Positions 19,614 to 29,320 are shown, counted from the first letter of the stretch. The stretch: 64,000 nucleotides of DNA from Saprospiraceae bacterium (GCA_016715105.1 JADKBO010000038.1:1-64000); one strand, 5' to 3'. Made by a program: numbers and translations. Notes: generated by a model not told the origin, from the letters alone.

Positions 19614-20030
19614 CTAAATAGGTTCTTCATCATACCAATCAAAATTGAAGTCTCCATCTTTGAACTCATCAATTTCCCTTCTTTCTTTTTTGGTGGGTCT
19701 TCCAGCACCTTTTTCTCTCATTTCGGCACCTGTTTTACCAACGAACCAGTTTTTATATTTATTCAATTCTTCTTCAGGCGTTGTATTGGTGTAACATTCT
19801 ACAGCAATGGCGGCACCAACCCTAGATTTTAGCAATTTTTTGACTTCAAAAGTCAATCCAAATCCATTTTTTTTGAGCTCAATTTTATCACCTTCACCGA
19901 CTAAAGTAGCAGGTTTTGCATTTACGCCATTGAGTTTGACCTTGCCAGTTTTACAAGCATCAGCGGCAATAGTTCTTGATTTGTATAATCTTACTGCCCA
20001 AACCCATTTATCTATTCGCATTTTTTCCAT
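19614..20030 (-). CDS. hslR: S4-domain RNA-binding protein, Hsp15-like
   Basis: I choose the ATG at 20030 (MEKMRIDKWVWAVRLYKSR). Residues 4-65 are an S4 domain (RIDKWVW, RTIAADACKTGKVKLNGV, LVGEGDKIEL). The C-terminal half is charged (RPTKKERREIDEFKDG), as in Hsp15, which binds free 50S subunits carrying stalled nascent chains and helps recycle them after heat stress. Length 138, as expected. Confidence 0.8.
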   Translation of the reverse strand: MEKMRIDKWVWAVRLYKSRTIAADACKTGKVKLNGVNAKPATLVGEGDKIELKKNGFGLTFEVKKLLKSRVGAAIAVECYTNTTPEEELNKYKNWFVGKTGAEMREKGAGRPTKKERREIDEFKDGDFNFDWYDEEPI

Positions 20031-20138
20031 CGCCACCAAACATTTTTACTTTAAGCCACACAAACCTAAGACATAAATCAAAGTGATTGAAATAATTTGT
20101 GTCTATTACCTATTTTTACTCAAAATAAATAAACGCTT

Positions 20139-20891
20139 ATGACTAAAGTAAAATTGAGCGCCATCAAAACAACAGCGCCTGAAGATTTAGATAAAGATGA
20201 AATTAAAGCCAAAGTAAAAAAATTGGCCAAGAAAATCGGCGACCTTCAGAACAAACTTTATGCTGAAAAAAAGCATAGTTTACTCGTGGTTTTACAGGGA
20301 ATGGATGCTAGTGGAAAGGACGGTGTTTCCAAAAATGTATTTGCCAATTGCAATCCATCAGGCATTGATGCTTACTCATTCAAAAAACCAACTGACGAAG
20401 AATTTTCCCATGACTTTCTTTGGAGATGCCACAAATTAGCACCATCAAAAGGGCATACCATGATTTTTATCAGGTCTCATTATGAAGACATTTTGATCCA
20501 AAAAGTGCACAAATGGATTGATGACGAACGCGTTTCTAAGAGAATGGCGGCCATAAACTCTTTTGAAGACCTCCTTCAATTTGACAACAACACAACTGTA
20601 CTGAAATTCTACATGCATATTTCACCAGAAAGGCAATTGGAAAAATTACAAGAGCGACTTGATTTGCCAGAAAAACAGTGGAAGCACAATCCTGGAGACT
20701 GGGAAGAGCGCAAACTATGGAGTGAATACATGGATGCATATGAACACGCAATCAATGAATCTCATATCCCTTGGTACATTGTACCTGCTGATCAAAGGTG
20801 GTATAGAAATTATTTTGTGGCTAAAAAGGTTCTCGAAGTCCTGGAAGAAATGGATCCTAAACTCCCTGTTTTAGAAAAAAAGGAAGATTGA
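20139..20891 (+). CDS. Polyphosphate kinase 2 family protein
   Basis: The protein has 250 residues. Walker A QGMDASGKDG, a lid region with FKKPTDEEFSHDFLWR, and Walker B-like IFIRSHYED are characteristic of PPK2 enzymes that phosphorylate nucleotides with polyphosphate. The WNPGDWEER-type segment (KHNPGDWEERKLW) and the closing PADQRWYRNYFVAKKVLE also match. The length fits single-domain class I or III PPK2. Whether it favours AMP or ADP/GDP cannot be told by eye. Confidence 0.9.
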   Translation: MTKVKLSAIKTTAPEDLDKDEIKAKVKKLAKKIGDLQNKLYAEKKHSLLVVLQGMDASGKDGVSKNVFANCNPSGIDAYSFKKPTDEEFSHDFLWRCHKLAPSKGHTMIFIRSHYEDILIQKVHKWIDDERVSKRMAAINSFEDLLQFDNNTTVLKFYMHISPERQLEKLQERLDLPEKQWKHNPGDWEERKLWSEYMDAYEHAINESHIPWYIVPADQRWYRNYFVAKKVLEVLEEMDPKLPVLEKKED

Positions 20892-20935
20892 TCATTTTCA
20901 AACGACCAAAATGGACACATCTAATTAAGTAGGGT

Positions 20936-21295
20936 ATGGATAAAGTAAATATTTCCGAAAAATTGAGCTTATTTCATGATCATTGGAATCCCAGGATAGT
21001 AGGTGAACTCAATGGGCAACACATCAAGTTGGTCAAATTTCAGGGAGAATTTGTTTGGCATAGCCATGCAGAGGAGGACGAAATGTTTCTGGTGATCAAG
21101 GGACAATTTCAGATGGAATTCAGAGATAAAACAGTCACTTTATCTGAAAATGAATTTCTGATTGTTCCCAAAGGGGTAGAACATAGACCAGTTGCTGAAA
21201 ATGAAGTAGAAGTCATGTTATTTGAGCCCTGTAATACACTCAACACAGGAAATGTGGTTGGCGAACTCACACGACAAAAACTAGAAATACTTTGA
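20936..21295 (+). CDS. Cupin-domain protein
   Basis: The protein has 119 residues, a single small beta-barrel. The first cupin motif WHSHAEEDEMFLVIKG gives two His and a Glu for metal binding; the second is VPKGVEHRPVAEN with the third His. Substrate unknown. It overlaps the next gene by four bases. Confidence 0.8.
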   Translation: MDKVNISEKLSLFHDHWNPRIVGELNGQHIKLVKFQGEFVWHSHAEEDEMFLVIKGQFQMEFRDKTVTLSENEFLIVPKGVEHRPVAENEVEVMLFEPCNTLNTGNVVGELTRQKLEIL

Positions 21296-21690
21296 CGAAA
21301 CCAAAGGACATATTTACTGGGATGGACTTATTGAGGTATGCAATGGCCATTATATTATTGACGCACAGTATTCCTGGCTTCTTTAATGGTGGCGTCAACG
21401 ACTTTGGTGAGTTGTATTTAAATCAAATAGGCTTTGCTCCACTTGGTATTCCAATAGCTTGGGCGGTAAAACTCTCACATGTGGTCAGCGCGATTTTATT
21501 GATCATTAATAAGTACATTAAACTTGCTTGTTTGATGGCCATTTTCGTATTTATAGTTGGAATCATCATGATCCATTTTAAGGAAGGATGGTTTGTTGTT
21601 GGTGGTGGCAGAAACGGGATGGAATATAATTTTTTGTTGATTTGTGTTTGTTTGGCGATTATGTATCCTAGTGGATTATCAAAGAAATGA
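21292..21690 (+). CDS. DoxX-family membrane protein
   Basis: The protein has 132 residues with four predicted helices (about 12-30, 50-68, 72-92, 112-127). The TTG start overlaps the cupin stop codon, which implies translational coupling; an ATG ten codons later is an alternative. LLRYAMAIILLTHSIPGFF and the short four-helix layout fit DoxX-like proteins. Specific role unknown. Confidence 0.65.
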   Translation: MTKPKDIFTGMDLLRYAMAIILLTHSIPGFFNGGVNDFGELYLNQIGFAPLGIPIAWAVKLSHVVSAILLIINKYIKLACLMAIFVFIVGIIMIHFKEGWFVVGGGRNGMEYNFLLICVCLAIMYPSGLSKK

Positions 21691-21861
21691 TATTAATATT
21701 TCAATGAATTTCTAGCATCAGGAGAATTTCATATGGAATTAGTGAAAAGATAATTGGCGGTTTTATATCTTCGATTCCGCATTAAATTATTACAGCCACA
21801 AATTTAATTCCCAATAAGCTGGAGGCAAGTGGCATTCATATCTTTAAATGATGAATAAAAG

Positions 21862-22929
21862 ATGAAAACATATTCCAAAATTGCAGGCATTGGCAAGTAT
21901 TTACCAAGTCATGTGATGACCAATCAAGACCTTACTCAGTACATGGAAACCACCGATGAGTGGATACAGGAAAGAACTGGAATCAAGGAAAGAAGGTACG
22001 CAGAAAAGCATAAAGAAACGACTACCACAATGGGAGCAGAGGCTTCAAAGGTCGCCATCCAAAGAGCAGGAATTTCCAAAGAAGACATAGATTTCATCAT
22101 TTTTGCAACCCTGAGTCCCGACTATTATTTTCCAGGTTGTGGTGTGCTTTTGCAACGTGAACTGGGCATTACCAATACAGAATGTGGTGCACTAGATATC
22201 AGAAATCAATGCAGTGGATTCATTTATGCCATCAGTGTTGCTGATCAATTTGTGAAAACAGGCATGTATAAAAACGTTTTGGTTGTAGGGGCAGAAATGC
22301 ACAGTATGGGTTTGGATTATTCTACTAAAGGTAGGACTGTTACAGTTATTTTTGGAGATGGAGCAGGTGCAGTAATTTTACAACCAACTACAAATGAAGC
22401 TGAAGCAATTCTCACCACACATTTGCATTCTGATGGGACGCATGCTGAAGAATTGGCAATGATCAGTCCAGGTTCTCACGGTGGAAAACACTTAGGAACA
22501 GAGACATTTGGCTTTCCTGAAAATGATTCTCCTGGTGAAATATTTGTCACTCAAAAAATGATGGATGATGGCATGTTGTATCCCAATATGAATGGTCAAT
22601 TGGTTTTTAAAACGGCAGTAACCAAATTTCCAGAAGTAATCAAAGAGGCTTTAAAGAAAGTAAATATGGAAGCATCGGATATTGATATGTTGATTCCCCA
22701 CCAAGCCAATTTGAGGATTTCTGCTTTTGTACAAAAACAAATGGGTTTGCCCGACGAAAAAGTGTACAACAATATTCAAAAATATGGGAACACCACAGCA
22801 GCATCTATTCCGATAGCGCTTTGTGAAGCCTTTGAAGATGGAAAGTTGAAGAAAGGTGATTTGGTTTGTCTGGCAGCTTTTGGTAGTGGTTTTACTTGGG
22901 GAAGTGCCTTGCTTCATTGGGCTATTTAA
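21862..22929 (+). CDS. fabH: 3-oxoacyl-ACP synthase III
   Basis: The protein has 355 residues, about 25 longer than typical FabH. Active-site Cys in DIRNQCSGFIYA, His in DMLIPHQANLRI, Asn in YGNTTAASIP, and GSGFTWGSALL at the end. It condenses acetyl- or branched acyl-CoA with malonyl-ACP to begin fatty-acid synthesis. The extra length is an insert (roughly residues 205-245, with FGFPENDSPGEIFV), a form also common in Bacteroidota paralogues that may use other starters. Standalone gene. Confidence 0.9.
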   Translation: MKTYSKIAGIGKYLPSHVMTNQDLTQYMETTDEWIQERTGIKERRYAEKHKETTTTMGAEASKVAIQRAGISKEDIDFIIFATLSPDYYFPGCGVLLQRELGITNTECGALDIRNQCSGFIYAISVADQFVKTGMYKNVLVVGAEMHSMGLDYSTKGRTVTVIFGDGAGAVILQPTTNEAEAILTTHLHSDGTHAEELAMISPGSHGGKHLGTETFGFPENDSPGEIFVTQKMMDDGMLYPNMNGQLVFKTAVTKFPEVIKEALKKVNMEASDIDMLIPHQANLRISAFVQKQMGLPDEKVYNNIQKYGNTTAASIPIALCEAFEDGKLKKGDLVCLAAFGSGFTWGSALLHWAI

Positions 22930-22971
22930 ATTCTTTTAAACATTGTTATCTGTGATTCAGAAAAATTTCTG

Positions 22972-23003
22972 AAAGACGACAGATGAAAGACGACAGATGA
23001 AAG
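22972..23003. repeat. 7/14-bp tandem repeat (AAAGACGACAGATG)
   Basis: The 14-bp unit AAAGACGACAGATG is repeated exactly twice plus AAAG; it splits into GACGACA and GATGAAA heptamers. It lies about 40 bases after fabH. The rest of the 22930-23384 gap is AT-rich and shows only the -7 box of lysA. Confidence 0.75.
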
Positions 23004-23342
23004 TTCAATAAATGAAACGTTTTAAATTTGATTGGAAAAAGAGTTTAATTTTTTTTCCATTTAACTTAAAACCCAAACAGACTTAATAGACCTTTTTCTA
23101 CCGACTTTTTTCTATCGAAGTGTTGAATATTTACAACAAAATAAAAAACAAGGCTTGACACCAAAGTATTTCTCAGACTCGCCAGTCTATAGCCTTAATT
23201 CCTTTTTCGCTTTGTCCAATGCCCCTGTCTTGAACAAGTAGATACATGCTTCTTACTACATTTTGTTAAAAATATCACACTTTTGTTCGATTATGGAAGC
23301 ACCTAAATGGATTGTCAGTACAGGAATGCATGATGCACTGCT

Positions 23343-23350
23343 TATCTTTG
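23343..23350 (+). promoter_or_regulatory. Candidate -7 box of lysA
   Basis: TATCTTTG matches TAnnTTTG exactly, 35 bases before the GTG start at 23385. No TTTG is seen 19 bases upstream of it. Confidence 0.4.
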
Positions 23351-23384
23351 CCCCTCTTTATCAAAAACAAAAATTAAATAAGCA

Positions 23385-24620
23385 GTGAAGATAACGAATG
23401 GGAAATATACGTTGACAGGAGGCGTTGATGTACTCTCGCTTACTGAAAAATACGGGTGTCCACTTTATGTATATGATGCGGCTATCATAGCCAAACAATA
23501 CAATAAAATGAAAGAAGCATTTGATGTTCCTGACCTCAAGATCAATTATGCTTGCAAAGCTTTGAATAATATTTCCATTTTAAAATATATCAAAAGTTTG
23601 GGAGCAGGCCTAGATACTGTTTCTATCCAGGAAGTTTTAGTTGGACTAAAGGCAGGTTTTGAACCACAAGACATCATTTATACTCCCAATTGTGTGAGTC
23701 TAGAAGAAATCATTGAAGCAAAAAAGCTTGGGGTAAAAATCAATATCGACAATCTTTCTATTCTAGAGGAATTTGGACATCTTTTCCCAGATTATCCAGT
23801 TTGCGTGCGCATAAATCCTCACATCTTAGCTGGTGGAAATACCAAAATTTCAGTTGGTCACATTGACTCCAAATTTGGAATTTCTTTCCATCAAGTGCCT
23901 TTGATTTTAAGGATAGCAAAGGCTAATCACATGAAAATTGAAGGAGTCCATATGCATACTGGATCTGATATCCTTGATGCTGAAGTCTTTTTGCAAGGAG
24001 CTGAAATACTATTTGACATTGCCGATCATTTTCCAGAATTGAAATATTTGGATTTTGGCAGTGGATTTAAAGTCCCTTACAAAGACGACGGCATACAGAC
24101 TGATATCAATGATTTAGGCAAAAAAATATCCAAAAGATTTAAGAATTACTGCAAATCAAAGGGTAGGGACCTTACACTCATGTTTGAACCTGGAAAATAC
24201 TTAGTCAGTGAGTCGGGCTTTTTCCTGGTAAAAACCAACGTCGTCAAACAAACAACCAGCACCGTTTTTGTGGGAGTTGATTCAGGACTCAATCATTTGA
24301 TCAGACCGATGTTTTATGATGCTTACCACAAAATTGTAAACATCTCCAAAACGTCTGGTAAGGAAAGAATCTACACAGTGGTAGGCTACATTTGTGAAAC
24401 GGATACTTTTGGTGTGAATAGAAAAATGCATGAAGTTCAGGATGGCAATGTCCTGGCGTTTTACAATGCCGGTGCTTATTGTTATACCATGGCTTCCAAT
24501 TACAATTCTCGATACAGGCCGGCAGAAGTCTTAGTAATTGATGGCAAAGACTATCTCATCAGGGAAAGAGAGACCATGGAGGACATCATGAGGAATCAAG
24601 TAGAATTGGATATTTTTTAG
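23385..24620 (+). CDS. lysA: Diaminopimelate decarboxylase
   Basis: The protein has 411 residues with a GTG start. It is a fold-type III PLP enzyme: NYACKALNN carries the PLP Lys, HMHTGSDI and LDFGSGFKVPY hold the phosphate-binding loops, MFEPGKYLV and the CETDTFG motif (catalytic Cys and Asp of the partner subunit) complete the active site. It converts meso-diaminopimelate to lysine, the last step of lysine synthesis. A carboxynorspermidine or ornithine decarboxylase is less likely given CETDTFG. Confidence 0.9.
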   Translation: MKITNGKYTLTGGVDVLSLTEKYGCPLYVYDAAIIAKQYNKMKEAFDVPDLKINYACKALNNISILKYIKSLGAGLDTVSIQEVLVGLKAGFEPQDIIYTPNCVSLEEIIEAKKLGVKINIDNLSILEEFGHLFPDYPVCVRINPHILAGGNTKISVGHIDSKFGISFHQVPLILRIAKANHMKIEGVHMHTGSDILDAEVFLQGAEILFDIADHFPELKYLDFGSGFKVPYKDDGIQTDINDLGKKISKRFKNYCKSKGRDLTLMFEPGKYLVSESGFFLVKTNVVKQTTSTVFVGVDSGLNHLIRPMFYDAYHKIVNISKTSGKERIYTVVGYICETDTFGVNRKMHEVQDGNVLAFYNAGAYCYTMASNYNSRYRPAEVLVIDGKDYLIRERETMEDIMRNQVELDIF

Positions 24621-24668
24621 CATTATGGCTCAAACTTACCTTCATCGAATTTGATAATTTTCCAGAAT

Positions 24669-24699
24669 TTTGAAAAATTTTCATCGATACTTAGGTTTA
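24669..24699 (+). promoter_or_regulatory. Promoter of the trp operon
   Basis: TTTG at 24669-24672, a 19-base spacer, then TAGGTTTA at 24692-24699 (seven of eight to TAnnTTTG). Transcription from about 24706 would place the leader ORF 38 bases downstream. Confidence 0.5.
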
Positions 24700-24743
24700 T
24701 TTTGAAATATGTTTTTTATTTGCAGCACAATTAAAAATTAAAC

Positions 24744-24800
24744 ATGATTAATCAAAGCTGGTGGTGGCGAATAGAGATAACCTATAACGGGATCGAATAG
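24744..24800 (+). CDS. trpL: Trp leader peptide of attenuator
   Basis: An 18-codon ORF, MINQSWWWRIEITYNGIE, with three consecutive Trp codons at 24759-24767. It lies between the trp promoter and a rho-independent terminator and ends 96 bases before trpE. A triple-Trp leader of this size is the hallmark of ribosome-mediated attenuation. The stretch 24788-24796, overlapped by a ribosome at the stop codon, can pair with the terminator stem. Confidence 0.9.
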   Translation: MINQSWWWRIEITYNGIE

Positions 24801-24833
24801 CCATTGCATAAGCAATAATATAATATACCAAAA

Positions 24834-24866
24834 CGGCTTGTCGAATTCCCGACAAGCCGTTTTTTT
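24834..24866 (+). terminator. Attenuator terminator of the trp operon
   Basis: Perfect 10-bp stem CGGCTTGTCG (24834-24843) / CGACAAGCCG (24850-24859), 6-base loop, then seven T. CGGGATCGA at 24788-24796 can pair with TCGA and TCCCG within 24841-24851 (two bases bulged) to form the competing antiterminator. Confidence 0.9.
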
Positions 24867-24896
24867 ATGTACTAAAAACTGAAAAGAAAAAATAAA

Positions 24897-26284
24897 ATGA
24901 CCAATTATAAAAGTATCACTACCAAAGCTCACGCAGATTTGTACACGCCCGTAAGCTTGTTTTATAAACTTCGAGAGTCATATCCAGAAGTATTGTTGCT
25001 GGAAAGTTCAGATTACAGTAGCAAGGAAGACAGTTATTCTTTTTTAGTGTGCGACGCACTGGCGGGAATTGAAGTGAAAAATGGTCTGGCAAAAACATTC
25101 AAACGTGGAGCTGCTTCTACAAAATTTGAGATCAAAACTTTGTCACCGAGTTTCAAGATTATATGGCTTCCTTTACTGTAGATGGTGATGAAATCTCCAA
25201 AAAGTATAATGGTCTATTTGGTTACACTGGTTTTGAAGGTTGTAAATATTTTGATAAAGATTTGTATATCAAGGATAAACCAAGTTATGATTTACCAGAA
25301 ATTAAGTACGGTTTTTACAGGTTTATCTTAGTCATTGATCACGTATCAGATGACCTTTACATAGTAGAAAATATTCCAAATGGAGAGAGTTCTATGTTGA
25401 TAGACTTACAAAAGGTATTGGATAGGCCTGTTAATTCCAAGTATAATTTCTCATTAGAAGGATCAGTCACCACCAATCAAACAGACGAGGCATTTAAAAG
25501 TGCTGTAACGAAATGTAAAAGTCATTGTCAACGAGGTGATGTTTTCCAAATAGTACCTTCACGAAGGTATGAGCAAGGTTATAAAGGTGATGAATTCAAT
25601 GTTTACCGCAAATTGAGGTCTATCAATCCATCGCCTTATTTGTTTTTCTTTGACTACGGCTCATTCAAAATATTTGGCTCATCTCCTGAAGCACAAATGA
25701 TTGTGAAAAATGGAGTGGCTGAAATTCACCCAATTGCCGGAACTGTAAAAAGGACGGGCGATCTGGAAATGGACGCAAAAAGCGCACAGGAATTGTTGGT
25801 AAATCCAAAGGAAAATGCCGAACACATCATGTTGGTCGATCTGGCTAGAAATGATTTAAGTAAAAATACCAAAGGCGTGTACGTTTCGAAGTATCGCGAA
25901 TTACAGCGATTTAGCCATGTTTACCACTTGGTATCTATCGTGAAAGGGCAGCTCAAACCTGGTGTAAGTAGTTACCAGATTTTTGCAGATACGTTTCCTG
26001 CTGGTACTTTATCAGGTGCTCCAAAATACATGGCCATCCAATTGATCGATGAGTTGGAACCAACCAAACGCGGATATTATGGTGGAGGTCTTGGGGTGAT
26101 CAATTTCAATGGCAATTTAAATCACGCCATCATGATTAGGTCCTTTTTAGCTCATGAACACAAATTGTATTTTCAAGCAGGAGCTGGTGTTGTTATTGAT
26201 AGCACAGAGGAGGGAGAATTGCAAGAAGTAAACAATAAATTGGCGGCCTTAAATAAGGCTTTGATCGAAGCAACATCATTTTAA
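24897..26284 (+). CDS. trpE: Anthranilate synthase component I (one frameshift)
   Basis: The first 80 residues begin at the ATG at 24897; the frame changes near 25135-25150, after which EFQDYMASFTVDGDEIS leads into the catalytic part. Chorismate-binding motifs are all present: GDVFQIVPSRRY, SPEAQMIVKNG, HPIAGTVKRTGD, DLARNDLSKN, FPAGTLSGAPKYMA and FQAGAGVVIDS. It makes anthranilate from chorismate with ammonia delivered by TrpG. The Trp feedback site (LLLESSDYSSKEDS) is present in the N-terminal piece. Because the whole operon is otherwise intact, the shift is likely a sequence error. Confidence 0.9.
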
Positions 26285-26307
26285 AAAATCGAGTTTATAC
26301 AAAAGAG

Positions 26308-26892
26308 ATGTCACAAGAAAATAAAAAAACAGTCATCATTGATAATTACGATTCGTTTACCTACAATTTGGTACACATCATCAATGATATCCTCCAAACC
26401 GAAGTCGATGTCATACGCAATGATGAGTTTGAACTCGAAGATTTGGAAAAATATGAATACATCATCTTATCCCCAGGTCCAGGAATACCTGATGAGGCTG
26501 GTTTACTCAAAAAAACCATAGCCCATTATGGGGGAAAGACAAAGATATTTGGCGTTTGTCTTGGACTACAAGCCATTGGCGAAGTCTATGGTGCCAAACT
26601 CAAAAACTTAAGCCGAGTATTTCATGGCATGAAAACTCAAATGCACCTTACGGATTTTAAAAGCCCAATATTTGACCAGATACCAGACAAATTTCTTGCT
26701 GGTCGATATCACAGTTGGGTGGTAGACACAAAAAGCGACGTGTCTGCTTTTGACATCACTGCAGTAGATGATGAGGGAGAAATCATGGCCATGCAACACA
26801 AAGAATTTCCAATTTATGCTGTGCAATTTCATCCAGAATCCATCATGACAGAACACGGAGTCACCATGTTGGAGAACTTTTTCAAACTTTAG
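26308..26892 (+). CDS. trpG: Anthranilate synthase component II (glutamine amidotransferase)
   Basis: The protein has 194 residues. It is a class I glutaminase: IIDNYDSFTYNL, SPGPGIPDEAG, the nucleophile Cys in GVCLGLQAIG, and the His-Glu pair in AVQFHPESIMTEHG. It supplies ammonia to TrpE. Encoded 23 bases after trpE and four before trpD; separate, not fused to TrpD. Confidence 0.95.
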   Translation: MSQENKKTVIIDNYDSFTYNLVHIINDILQTEVDVIRNDEFELEDLEKYEYIILSPGPGIPDEAGLLKKTIAHYGGKTKIFGVCLGLQAIGEVYGAKLKNLSRVFHGMKTQMHLTDFKSPIFDQIPDKFLAGRYHSWVVDTKSDVSAFDITAVDDEGEIMAMQHKEFPIYAVQFHPESIMTEHGVTMLENFFKL

Positions 26893-26896
26893 GACG

Positions 26897-27886
26897 ATGA
26901 AAGCAATACTTGCAAGACTATTTGACCATCAGACTTTGTCAGAAAACGAAGCTTACGAGACTTTAAATCAATTCAGTCAAGGAGCATTCAACGCCAGTCA
27001 AATGGCTTCTTTTCTCACCGTTTACAATATGCGGGACATTACCAATGAAGAATTGGCTGGCTTCAGAAATGCTTTGATTGACCTTTGCATAAAGGTTGAT
27101 CTTGGAGGGGAAGAAACCGTTGACTTATGTGGTACAGGAGGTGACGGAAAACACACTTTCAACATATCTACCTTGGCATCTTTCATTGTTGCTGGAGCAG
27201 GATATAAAGTGACCAAACACGGAAATTATGGCGTTTCATCGATTTCTGGATCTTCCAATGTTTTGGAACATTTAGGATATACCTTTACAAACGATACTGA
27301 TGTTTTGAAAAAGCAGCTGGAAAAATCAGGCATTTGTTTTATGCACGCACCTTTGTTCCATCCTGCATTAAAAGGCGTAGGCCCAATCAGAAGAGAATTG
27401 GGCATGAAAACCTTTTTCAATATGCTTGGCCCACTGGTAAATCCAGCTCAACCAAAACAACAACTAGTAGGAGTTTTTAACTTGAAATTGAGCAACTTAT
27501 ACAAATTTCTACATGAGTCTTTAGAGAAAAGTTATGCCATTGTTTATGGCATGGATGGATTTGATGAAGTATCACTCACTGACCATGTAAAAGTCATAAC
27601 AAACAGAGGTACTACCGTATTGAGCCCGGATGATTTTGGTTACGATAAAATACAGTTGGGAGAAATTAGCGGTGGTTCAAGTATTGGAGAAGCAGCTGAA
27701 ATTTTTCAAAAAATCATCCAAGGGCAAGGCACAAAATCTCAAAATAACGTGGTTTGCGCAAATGCAGCCTTGGCCATCAAATGTTTTGAACCAGAAACTT
27801 CATTACTAGATTGTGTAGCAAAAGCAGAGGAATCACTTTTCTCAGGAAAAGCCAAAGCATCGCTAACAAATCTACTTTCAAATTAA
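26897..27886 (+). CDS. trpD: Anthranilate phosphoribosyltransferase
   Basis: The protein has 329 residues. DLCGTGGDGKHTFNIST and KHGNYGVSSISGSSNVLE are the PRPP- and anthranilate-binding loops; MKTFFNMLGPLVNPA and GMDGFDEVSLT follow in family order. Transfers phosphoribose to anthranilate, second step of the Trp branch. Full length, no anomalies. Confidence 0.95.
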   Translation: MKAILARLFDHQTLSENEAYETLNQFSQGAFNASQMASFLTVYNMRDITNEELAGFRNALIDLCIKVDLGGEETVDLCGTGGDGKHTFNISTLASFIVAGAGYKVTKHGNYGVSSISGSSNVLEHLGYTFTNDTDVLKKQLEKSGICFMHAPLFHPALKGVGPIRRELGMKTFFNMLGPLVNPAQPKQQLVGVFNLKLSNLYKFLHESLEKSYAIVYGMDGFDEVSLTDHVKVITNRGTTVLSPDDFGYDKIQLGEISGGSSIGEAAEIFQKIIQGQGTKSQNNVVCANAALAIKCFEPETSLLDCVAKAEESLFSGKAKASLTNLLSN

Positions 27887-27907
27887 AAAGTATTCAAGAA
27901 TAGAAAT

Positions 27908-28690
27908 ATGAATGTATTAGATAAAATAGTCGCACAAAAACATAAAGAAGTACAGGAGAATAGGGTATTGCAGCCAATTGAATTATTGGAGAAATCTGTG
28001 TATTTTAATTCACCTACCATTTCCTTGAGTGAATACGTAAAACGCAGTGATAAAAGTGGAGTAATTGCTGAATTCAAACGCAAGTCACCTTCAAAACCAG
28101 AAATCAATTTGTACGCTGATGTAGCAACAGTCACAACAGGATATATGAGGGCTGGTGCTTCTGCATTATCTGTTTTGACAGATCAACTATTTTTTGGTGG
28201 AAGTAATGCACACCTTACAACTGCCAGGAAATACAACTTTTGCCCCATTCTTCGCAAAGACTTCATCATCGATGAGTATCAAATCATAGAGGCCAAAAGC
28301 ATTGGAGCGGACGCAGTTTTGTTAATCTGTGAAATTCTGACTAAAGAAGAAGTAGCTAAACTTGCAAAATTCGCAAAACAATTGAATCTGGAAGTTTTGT
28401 TGGAATTACATTCTGAAGAACAATTGGATAAATATACTCCTGATTGTCAACTGATTGGAGTCAATAATAGAAACCTGGATACATTTAATGTCAGTTTGGA
28501 TTTTTCGAAAAATTTATTTGAAAAGTTGCCAAAAGAGGCCGTTAAAATCACAGAAAGCGGCATTAAATCGCCCCAAGAAGCATCCATTCTGAAAGGATAT
28601 GGCTACGACGGTTATTTGATTGGTGAAAATTTTATGAAAACTGCAGATCCTGGTTTGGCTGCTGCCGAATTTATCTCAAGTTTGAACTAA
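27908..28690 (+). CDS. trpC: Indole-3-glycerol phosphate synthase
   Basis: The protein has 260 residues, a TIM barrel. VIAEFKRKSPSKPEIN, SVLTDQLFFGG, ILRKDFIIDEYQI, IGVNNRNLDTF and ITESGIKSP are the active-site strands with catalytic Glu and Lys. It ring-closes CdRP to indole-glycerol phosphate. Monofunctional: TrpF is a separate gene seven bases downstream. Confidence 0.95.
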   Translation: MNVLDKIVAQKHKEVQENRVLQPIELLEKSVYFNSPTISLSEYVKRSDKSGVIAEFKRKSPSKPEINLYADVATVTTGYMRAGASALSVLTDQLFFGGSNAHLTTARKYNFCPILRKDFIIDEYQIIEAKSIGADAVLLICEILTKEEVAKLAKFAKQLNLEVLLELHSEEQLDKYTPDCQLIGVNNRNLDTFNVSLDFSKNLFEKLPKEAVKITESGIKSPQEASILKGYGYDGYLIGENFMKTADPGLAAAEFISSLN

Positions 28691-28696
28691 GACATC

Positions 28697-29320
28697 ATGG
28701 AGATCAAGGTTTGTGGGCTAAAGGAAAAAGAGAACATCAGTCAAGTCATAGATTTGGGTGTTGATTATATTGGCTTGAATTTTTACAGACCTTCGCCAAG
28801 ATATGTCAAACCAGAGGAATCTTTTGGCGACTTCATAAAGCAATTGAATTTAAAAAAAGTTGGTGTTTTTGTCAACGAAAGTATCCAAACCATAAAAGAC
28901 ATTTCGCAACTGTTTGGTCTAGACTACATTCAGTTGCATGGACATGAAAATGATGCATTTATTGAGGAATGCCTTACTGTGGGCAAGGTGATACAAGTAA
29001 TTGGAGTCAATGGCCCTGAGGACTTGGAAGATTTAGTAATCAATGAAGAAGTTTCCTACTTATTGTTTGATAAAAAATCTCCACTTTATGGAGGAACGGG
29101 TATCAAATTTGACTGGAACTGGTTGGAGCGATACAAAGGTCAAAAGCCTTTTCTTTTGGCAGGAGGCATTGGACCCGAAGATATTGATTCCATACAATCC
29201 ATTGATCATGAGTTGTTTATGGGTTTAGATTTAAACAGTAAATTTGAATCAGAACCCGGTATAAAAGATATAGAATTATTGGACCCATTTTTAAAAAAGC
29301 TATTCAAAGAGCAAATATGA
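28697..29320 (+). CDS. trpF: Phosphoribosylanthranilate isomerase
   Basis: The protein has 207 residues. KVCGLKEKENI carries the catalytic Cys, YIGLNFYRPSPRYV and VGVFVN are following strands, LLFDKKSPLYGGTG holds the catalytic Asp and GGTG loop, and LLAGGIGPEDI binds phosphate. Catalyses the Amadori rearrangement of PRA to CdRP. Its end overlaps trpB by four bases. Confidence 0.95.
   Translation: MEIKVCGLKEKENISQVIDLGVDYIGLNFYRPSPRYVKPEESFGDFIKQLNLKKVGVFVNESIQTIKDISQLFGLDYIQLHGHENDAFIEECLTVGKVIQVIGVNGPEDLEDLVINEEVSYLLFDKKSPLYGGTGIKFDWNWLERYKGQKPFLLAGGIGPEDIDSIQSIDHELFMGLDLNSKFESEPGIKDIELLDPFLKKLFKEQI

Noticed and set aside
24738..24932. Minus-strand reading frame across the trp leader
   Set aside because: It is the complement of the attenuator and trpE start.
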